Below are positions 34,293 through 38,968 of a stretch of 38,968 bases of DNA, in pieces. The notes under the pieces are model-generated. The model made no database searches and was not told the DNA's origin. It worked only from the letters and a program-made list of their open reading frames with translations. This DNA is from UBA1181 sp045601045 (GTDB lineage Bacteria; Bacteroidota; Bacteroidia; Bacteroidales; Paludibacteraceae): positions 1 through 38,968 of the forward strand of contig JAZRZA010000061.1 of NCBI GenBank assembly GCA_045601045.1, written 5' to 3'. A program made the translations under genes and the position numbers. How positions within the stretch are numbered: the first letter of the stretch is position 1; the number at the start of each line of letters is the position of its first letter.

Positions 34293-35186
34293 ATGACCAG
34301 TAAGACATTCAATAGATACGTTTGGTTGCTCAACACACTCATGAAGACAAATTACCTGACGTTTGAGGAAATATCAGACCGATGGGAGCGGAACATCTCT
34401 GTTGGAGACGGAAAACCTTTAGCACTTCGCACATTTCACATGCATAGGGATGCTATTTATGATCTTTTTGGTGTGGAAATAAAGTGTAACAAATCATACA
34501 AATACTACATCGACTCCGACAGCGACTTAGGAACCGACAAAACCAAACAATGGCTTTTCAATTCCTTTTCCATCATGAACATGATCTCTTCAAGCGTAAA
34601 TATGAAGGATAGAATCCTCTATGAAGAGATACCAGCTGGCAAAGAATACCTACAAAGCATTGTCGAGGCAATGAAAGCCAACTTAGTGGTGAAAATTGTT
34701 TATGAACCATTCGGAGAGACTGCTCGTGAACTACACATAGAGACTTACTGCCTCAAAGTATATAAGCAACGATGGTACATCATAGGCAGAGCCATAGAGA
34801 GGGATAATATCCGTAACTTAGCATTGGACAGGGTAAAATCAATCGAATTGACCGATCAACACTTCAAAATGCCTAACGATTTCGACGGAGCGCTTCACTT
34901 CGCCAATTCAGTCGGAACCTATGTTTACAACCAACCTCCGAAGAAAGTGGTTATCCGAGCATGGGAGAATTTAGCGCATCATCTTAGGACACTTCCCCTC
35001 CACCATTCACAAAAGGAAATTCCTAACCAAGTGGGTTCCTATTGTGATTTTGAATACAACCTATGCCCCACTCCTGAACTCACCACGGAGTTGCTATCCA
35101 TGGGAAGCCAAGTGGAGGTATTGGAACCTCAAGAATTGAGGGAGGAGCTACGAAGGGAATTAGAGAAGGCGTTGGGGAGGTATTGA
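34293..35186 (+). CDS. WYL-domain transcriptional regulator (copy 2)
   Basis: This 297-residue protein is a paralogue of the regulator at 25585. The same layout is seen: NRYVWLLNTLMKTNYLTFEE at the start, VNMKDRILYEEIPAGKEYLQ in the linker, and the WYL core YCLKVYKQRWYIIGRAIER. It is transcribed toward the nuclease pair and ends one base before the convergent stop of the gene at 35188. WYL regulators often control defence or mobile-element genes. The neighbours here make that likely but do not prove it. Confidence 0.86.
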   Translation: MTSKTFNRYVWLLNTLMKTNYLTFEEISDRWERNISVGDGKPLALRTFHMHRDAIYDLFGVEIKCNKSYKYYIDSDSDLGTDKTKQWLFNSFSIMNMISSSVNMKDRILYEEIPAGKEYLQSIVEAMKANLVVKIVYEPFGETARELHIETYCLKVYKQRWYIIGRAIERDNIRNLALDRVKSIELTDQHFKMPNDFDGALHFANSVGTYVYNQPPKKVVIRAWENLAHHLRTLPLHHSQKEIPNQVGSYCDFEYNLCPTPELTTELLSMGSQVEVLEPQELREELRRELEKALGRY

Positions 35187-35187
35187 G

Positions 35188-36054
35188 TTATTTCTTTTTC
35201 ATATCACTTCTTGTACAGTTTTCGGAATATTTCTCGAACGGGTCAAAAAGATTCCTAACTTCATCAGGGAACCCAACTTTAACATCCAATTCCATGCCAT
35301 CAGCCAACAAACTTTGTGCAGAAAATGTTTTATATTCAAAGTTCACACCAGCAAAAAGTTTTTGCTGGTATTTATCCAATAATCCATCAAAGGCCTTTGA
35401 AAGATCAGACGGGAATTTGTCACCTTTTAAATTCCACACGATATTGTACAAACAAACCTTTTTGCTTTTCAGGGATGGATTTAGATGTAAATAAAGAGCG
35501 ATGCCTATTAGGTGACAAGTCTCCTGTTTGGCATAAAACCATTCATTTCCATCTCGAGTAACAGTTTTCATTTTTGCGTCGAATTCTATAATAAAATCAC
35601 GGAAATGGGTGGCACATTCACAATCGTGATAACGCTCCACAAGGCTCATTTGTTTAGAACCATAGGGAGCGTTTAACCAGTAAGCTTCGGACAATCCGCC
35701 ATCACTCATATACTTCCAATCGGCCAACTCGGAAAATTTGCTCTCAATGAAAATCAACTTATTCTCTGTTTCTATAAACACATCCATATTGGGTGTTTTC
35801 CCACCACTTGCCATACCTGGCAGCTTGAATTCAAACTGAAAATCCAACACATTAGGATCCTTTGCCAACCAAGAATACAGATCGAAGGCAAACCTAGAAG
35901 ATGACTTTTTACTCCAAAATTTTGATTTTAATTCATTGCCATCTCCGTTCAAGTACTGATCAATAAAGAACCTCTTGACATTTTTCTTGGTATAGGGTTC
36001 AATCAGTCTTTGGAAATACCCAAATTTTTCTTTGTCGTCAATATATTTACTCAT
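35188..36054 (-). CDS. PD-(D/E)XK-like nuclease
   Basis: This 288-residue protein has a restriction-endonuclease-like core, GGKTPNMDVFIETENKLIFI followed by ESKFSE, giving D91, E104 and K106 in the D-x12-E-x-K arrangement. The rest is helical and basic. It resembles uncharacterised restriction-type nucleases of Bacteroidota, such as the PGN_0703-like group, but I cannot confirm the family. It follows the nuclease-like gene at 36082 after 27 bases in the same direction. Both are cytoplasmic. Its function may be defence, repair or mobility of DNA. Confidence 0.7.
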   Translation of the reverse strand: MSKYIDDKEKFGYFQRLIEPYTKKNVKRFFIDQYLNGDGNELKSKFWSKKSSSRFAFDLYSWLAKDPNVLDFQFEFKLPGMASGGKTPNMDVFIETENKLIFIESKFSELADWKYMSDGGLSEAYWLNAPYGSKQMSLVERYHDCECATHFRDFIIEFDAKMKTVTRDGNEWFYAKQETCHLIGIALYLHLNPSLKSKKVCLYNIVWNLKGDKFPSDLSKAFDGLLDKYQQKLFAGVNFEYKTFSAQSLLADGMELDVKVGFPDEVRNLFDPFEKYSENCTRSDMKKK

Positions 36055-36081
36055 CAGAATACGATTATTTTAGGGTACAAC

Positions 36082-37086
36082 TTAGGGATTCTCTACGTCG
36101 TAGTTTTTCAAATCTAAAATATCCTGGATTCCAATAGAAGGTAACTGAGCCTTTGAAAACAGGAATGTAACCTTGAAGTTTTTGTCATGTTTTATAAGAT
36201 CGTAATATGTTCCATTACGACTCACTAATTGTGATATTCTTTTACAACCCCACCTATAATCATCAAACAAATAACCAGACATGGTAATTTTAGGAGTAAG
36301 TCCTTGGGCGTCAGCATTATCATCCAAGGTAACAACATAAAACGACGGGACATGAACGATCTTATCAACAGGAAGCCCCTTGAGACATGACGGAAAATTC
36401 ACATCCAATAATTCTAACGCGGATAGCAAAGATACTGCTTCGTGCTTAAAATCGTCAAAATAAGCCACTCTATTACAATCGCTACCATTGTATTCATAAA
36501 AATCCATTATATGTTTCCGAACTCCACTGTCCCCACCAATAGCTTTAGAACCATACTTCAACTCTATAAATGCAATTTTAAAGTTTTTCTTATGAATGGC
36601 AATAATATCAAACCTACCAGCAAAACCATCCTTCTTCGCTTGCTTATTTGGATATCTCTTTACATATTCCACATCAAAACAATACCATTCTGAATTTGGA
36701 TTCGAATTATTTGATAAGACCAACAACTGTTGCGATTTTTTTTCATCTGTAGAACGATTACTACTCTGATTTTTTATGGTATTATAATTATTGATAATAT
36801 CACTCGCAGTAACTGTGGTATAATTAGTCTGTCCGTTATTCAAATAAAAGTTGTTTATCAAAGCACTAAAAGCTTGATTACATGCACAGTACTTTATTTT
36901 TGCGATACTATCACATTGATAATAAATATTTATTGAATCATAACGTACACCTATCAACAACTCATCTGTGTGATTTAAATATAAATTCTTATAAAAATCA
37001 CTTTTCTTAAACTCAGCTAAAAAATTAGCATTTTGAAAAATGCCTCTATATTTAGGAGAGATTGCATTATTAGTACTTTTGCTCAT
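36082..37086 (-). CDS. Second PD-(D/E)XK-like nuclease, AT-rich
   Basis: This 334-residue protein has a PD-(D/E)XK-type core: GFAGRFDIIAIHKKNFKIAF followed by IELKYG, giving D160, E175 and K177. SGVRKHIMDFYEYN follows. The N-terminal half is rich in asparagine and serine. The gene is clearly more AT-rich than the SbcCD region, a sign of recent transfer. A -7-type TATATTTG lies upstream on the minus strand at 37106-37113. With the gene at 35188 it forms a probable two-gene operon. Its target is unknown. Confidence 0.68.
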   Translation of the reverse strand: MSKSTNNAISPKYRGIFQNANFLAEFKKSDFYKNLYLNHTDELLIGVRYDSINIYYQCDSIAKIKYCACNQAFSALINNFYLNNGQTNYTTVTASDIINNYNTIKNQSSNRSTDEKKSQQLLVLSNNSNPNSEWYCFDVEYVKRYPNKQAKKDGFAGRFDIIAIHKKNFKIAFIELKYGSKAIGGDSGVRKHIMDFYEYNGSDCNRVAYFDDFKHEAVSLLSALELLDVNFPSCLKGLPVDKIVHVPSFYVVTLDDNADAQGLTPKITMSGYLFDDYRWGCKRISQLVSRNGTYYDLIKHDKNFKVTFLFSKAQLPSIGIQDILDLKNYDVENP

Positions 37087-37105
37087 CTTTTAACACTATT
37101 TATTG

Positions 37106-37113
37106 CAAATATA
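37106..37113 (-). promoter_or_regulatory. -7 element upstream of the AT-rich nuclease-like gene
   Basis: On the minus strand these bases read TATATTTG, matching TAnnTTTG. No clear -33 is seen. Confidence 0.4.
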
Positions 37114-37166
37114 AATATTTATATAATCCCTTTCTATAGAAAACTCCCATAACGCTATCTAACCCA

Positions 37167-37298
37167 TCAATACACCCCACCAAATCTTCGTACGGTTTGG
37201 CATATATAATCAGGGCATTTAAAGATATTATGGATATTATCTCTTGAAACCAAGAACGGCTCATCTTCATACTTGCGCCAACTGTGAAAAAGTGCCAT
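37167..37298 (-). pseudogene. Truncated copy of the orphan gene at 38015
   Basis: The 43-codon frame reads MALFHSWRKYEDEPFLVSRD, continues NIHNIFKCPDYICQTV and ends RRFGGVY. It aligns with the last part of the 38015 protein (KENIYYIFQERWYIRQTLRR YGGVY). The bases around both stop codons are nearly the same. The N-terminal half is missing, replaced by the end of the HD gene 12 bases upstream. It could also be translated as a small protein on its own. Confidence 0.55.
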
Positions 37299-37309
37299 AG
37301 ATGACACCC

Positions 37310-37873
37310 TTATTCTTTATGATGCCTACGAGAAGCCTCATTAATCGACTTTCCGTCTGCACGATATATTATTTCTGCCAAAGGATGAGTCCTGAAATGT
37401 TCATTTTTATCACCGGATAATCTTTTTCCACCCATATGCCAAAGAATAGCATCCTTTTCTGCATTTGTAAGCACAAAGCCAGAGTAACCAATCTGTCGAA
37501 CAGAACGTGTACTATGCCCATGCGTTTTCTTCACCACAAAACTCTTGCGCGTCTCCTTGGAATAGCGCAAAGCATCGGCCTTGCACAAGTCATGCAATAA
37601 CGCTGCAATGATTACACTCTCCTCAGGCATTGCATTTGGATCCACTCCTTGCGCTATCTTCTCACCTCTCAATTCCATCGCCTTGTGGTAAGTTTCAAGC
37701 GAATGGCTTACCAACCCACCCTCAAAACGATGATGAGAAAGTGATCCAGAAGCAACGAAATAGCCCATGTTATCGATATATTTGATCAAATCCTCTATCT
37801 TAGGCCTTTTTGTAGAAAGAAGTAGTTCCTTGCACTCCTCCTTTTTCTCTTGTAACGATTTATGTATGTACAT
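37310..37873 (-). CDS. HD-domain phosphohydrolase
   Basis: This 187-residue protein has an HD metal site: H57 in GGLVSHSLE, H94-D95 in ALLHDLCKADA, H118/H120 in KKTHGHS and H146 in AILWHMGG. It is unrelated at sequence level to the HD gene at 1254 beyond this motif. Such proteins hydrolyse phosphate esters or nucleotides. It lies among orphan and nuclease-like genes on the minus strand. It may serve nucleic-acid or nucleotide turnover; the substrate is unknown. Confidence 0.83.
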   Translation of the reverse strand: MYIHKSLQEKKEECKELLLSTKRPKIEDLIKYIDNMGYFVASGSLSHHRFEGGLVSHSLETYHKAMELRGEKIAQGVDPNAMPEESVIIAALLHDLCKADALRYSKETRKSFVVKKTHGHSTRSVRQIGYSGFVLTNAEKDAILWHMGGKRLSGDKNEHFRTHPLAEIIYRADGKSINEASRRHHKE

Positions 37874-38014
37874 ATTAAGAATTCTTTTAAATTAATTCAG
37901 AAACAAAATAAGAAAGTTAAAAGGTCATTTATTCAACAATGACTGATAACTCCTGCGCACAAAAATAAAAACAATCAACAAAACAAAATAATGATGACAT
38001 ATCTTAAAACGCCA

Positions 38015-38317
38015 TCAATACACCCCACCATATCTCCGTAAAGTTTGGCGTATATACCAACGCTCTTGAAATATGTAATAAATGTTTTCTTTACATATCT
38101 CAAAGGGATTATAAGTGTCTTTATAATCCTCCCAACCATCAAAACTTTCACTGACAACATCCTCATCAGTAACCACTACATCCTCATGCAATTTCATACA
38201 AACATTCCATTCGTAAACCTTCCCTTCGCAGACAAACAAAAGGTCACCCGCTTCAGGTCTGATTAAAATCATATCCCCCTCAATTTCAAACTTCTTTCCA
38301 TTCACAATCGCCTCCAT
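38015..38317 (-). CDS. Small acidic hypothetical protein, intact paralogue
   Basis: The best start is the ATG giving MEAIVNGKKFEIEGDMILIR (100 residues). The frame is open further upstream, but those residues are not convincing. The protein is acidic with a short beta-rich first half and an aromatic second half. No known family is recognised. Its last third and 3' flank are duplicated at 37167-37298. Small acidic orphans in accessory regions are often immunity or antitoxin proteins, but this is inference. Confidence 0.6.
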   Translation of the reverse strand: MEAIVNGKKFEIEGDMILIRPEAGDLLFVCEGKVYEWNVCMKLHEDVVVTDEDVVSESFDGWEDYKDTYNPFEICKENIYYIFQERWYIRQTLRRYGGVY

Positions 38318-38434
38318 AATTATCTCTTTATTTGGTTTCGACCGCGAATTTAGACCTACGCTATGCAAAAACTCCGCATACCACAAAAAAAAATCCTTTC
38401 AAATCTAAAAATCGCCCATTCTCCCAATTTTTCC

Positions 38435-38442
38435 TACCTTTG
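38435..38442 (+). promoter_or_regulatory. -7 element of the small winged-helix gene
   Basis: TACCTTTG matches TAnnTTTG 34 bases before the start codon. Confidence 0.45.
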
Positions 38443-38476
38443 TCCTGCATTACCAACCACAAACAATAGAAATAAT

Positions 38477-38656
38477 ATGGAGATAAAAGAACAAGTTTTG
38501 GCAGCCATGAAACAAGCCGGCGAGCCAGTTAACGCAGGGAAAATTGTTGAAATCAGCGGAATTGACCGCAAAGAGGTGGACAAAGCCATGAAACAATTGA
38601 AGGAGGAGGGCGCAATCGTATCTCCTAAACGTTGTTACTGGGAACCTGCGAAATAA
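38477..38656 (+). CDS. Small winged-helix DNA-binding protein
   Basis: The ATG at 38477 gives 59 residues. The sequence has a three-helix/winged-helix character: EQVLAAMKQAGEPVNAGKIV, then EISGIDRKEVDKAMKQLKEE and a wing GAIVSPKRCYWEP. It resembles the small stand-alone regulators common in Bacteroidota. The ORF extends upstream without a convincing start. It is followed by a strong terminator hairpin, so it is probably a monocistronic gene. Target genes are unknown. Confidence 0.7.
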   Translation: MEIKEQVLAAMKQAGEPVNAGKIVEISGIDRKEVDKAMKQLKEEGAIVSPKRCYWEPAK

Positions 38657-38687
38657 TAGTGAACTATGTAGTGTAAATACATGCACG

Positions 38688-38724
38688 AAAAAAGCACCAA
38701 GCAACAATTGCCTGGTGTTTATTT
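38688..38724 (+). terminator. Intrinsic terminator after the winged-helix gene
   Basis: The stem CACCA-A-GCAA pairs with TTGC-C-TGGTG around CAA, with flanking A and T runs. It can act in both directions. Confidence 0.7.
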
Positions 38725-38968
38725 ATCTCATCAGGACAACTTCTATAGTGTTATCAATTATAACGATATGAGTTAGGATAGGTTCTCAAATCTGTCAAGC
38801 TTCCCCACCCTTCAATCACTCAAAAACAAATATTAGTGTCCGCTAAACTTGAAAAGACATACTAGTATAGTCCGCAATGCCAGAAAATACGGTGTTGCGG
38901 ATTCTTTTTTTGAAAACCAAGCCCCTAATCAAACAAGGAGAGCTGAATCGGAGGCTCTTTTGACTGCT
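38725..38968. other. Non-coding right end with a second terminator-like hairpin
   Basis: No gene is recognised here. TCCGCAA (38871-38877) pairs with TTGCGGA (38895-38901), followed by a T-rich run to 38911, a terminator shape without an upstream gene in view. The stretch from about 38835 (AGTGTCCGCTAAACTTG) has the look of an insertion-sequence end, but no transposase is in the window. Confidence 0.35.

Noticed and set aside
38800..38968. A complete insertion sequence at the right end
   Set aside because: Only a terminal-like sequence and a hairpin are visible. No transposase or second end is in the window.
1..38968. CRISPR arrays, tRNA and rRNA genes
   Set aside because: No regularly spaced repeats and no convincing cloverleaf or rRNA-like segment were found in the intergenic regions.

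Overview
The window is a chromosomal segment of a Bacteroidota (Bacteroidales) bacterium, perhaps Prevotella-like. The evidence is the recurring -33 TTTG / -7 TAnnTTTG promoter type, the near absence of Shine-Dalgarno sites, the gene content, and a C-terminal tail of the 'YDINGR...ENGQKKIK' type common in Prevotella. No rRNA, tRNA, CRISPR array or complete insertion sequence was seen.

Layout. (1) 1-1.9 kb: the 3' part of a RecD2-like helicase gene, a coupled HD phosphohydrolase gene and a stump of an FMN reductase gene. (2) 1.9-8.4 kb, minus strand: a sodium:neurotransmitter-type symporter and a very large helicase joining an exonuclease-like domain, a RecQ helicase and a UvrD/Rep helicase in one chain. 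(3) 8.5-11.5 kb: an alpha/beta hydrolase and a DXS-like transketolase paralogue. (4) 11.6-18.3 kb: a mosaic region. It holds an AT-rich orphan gene between 18-bp direct repeats, a small inverted-repeat element, an AraC regulator with flavodoxin, hydrolase and lipoprotein-flavodoxin genes, several gene fragments, and a three-gene HipBST toxin-antitoxin module with a large inverted-repeat operator. (5) 18.4-23.8 kb: a methyltransferase gene with a structured leader, then a tight seven-gene operon (PHP phosphatase, HAD hydrolase, FKBP isomerase, Fsr-like exporter, small protein, SDR, AlaX-like tRNA editing protein). (6) 24-25.5 kb: a peroxide-response operon (glutathione peroxidase, two small proteins, an OhrR-type MarR regulator) with two copies of one palindrome around its promoter. 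(7) 25.5-32.5 kb: a WYL regulator, SbcD, SbcC, a DEDDh exonuclease and an ADP-ribosylglycohydrolase. (8) 32.5-38.9 kb: an accessory, partly AT-rich region with orphan genes, a YD-repeat-like protein, a second WYL regulator, two PD-(D/E)XK-like nucleases, an HD protein, a duplicated orphan gene with one truncated copy, and a small winged-helix protein.

The main themes are DNA repair and nucleic-acid processing (RecD2, exo-RecQ-UvrD, SbcCD, exonuclease, two nucleases), redox stress (OhrR/GPx, flavodoxins, AraC), and accessory modules (HipBST; WYL beside nucleases). The parts most worth following up are the triple-domain helicase, the WYL/nuclease region, the OhrR/GPx control region and the HipBST operator. 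Function for the WYL/nuclease region is inferred from family and context only.
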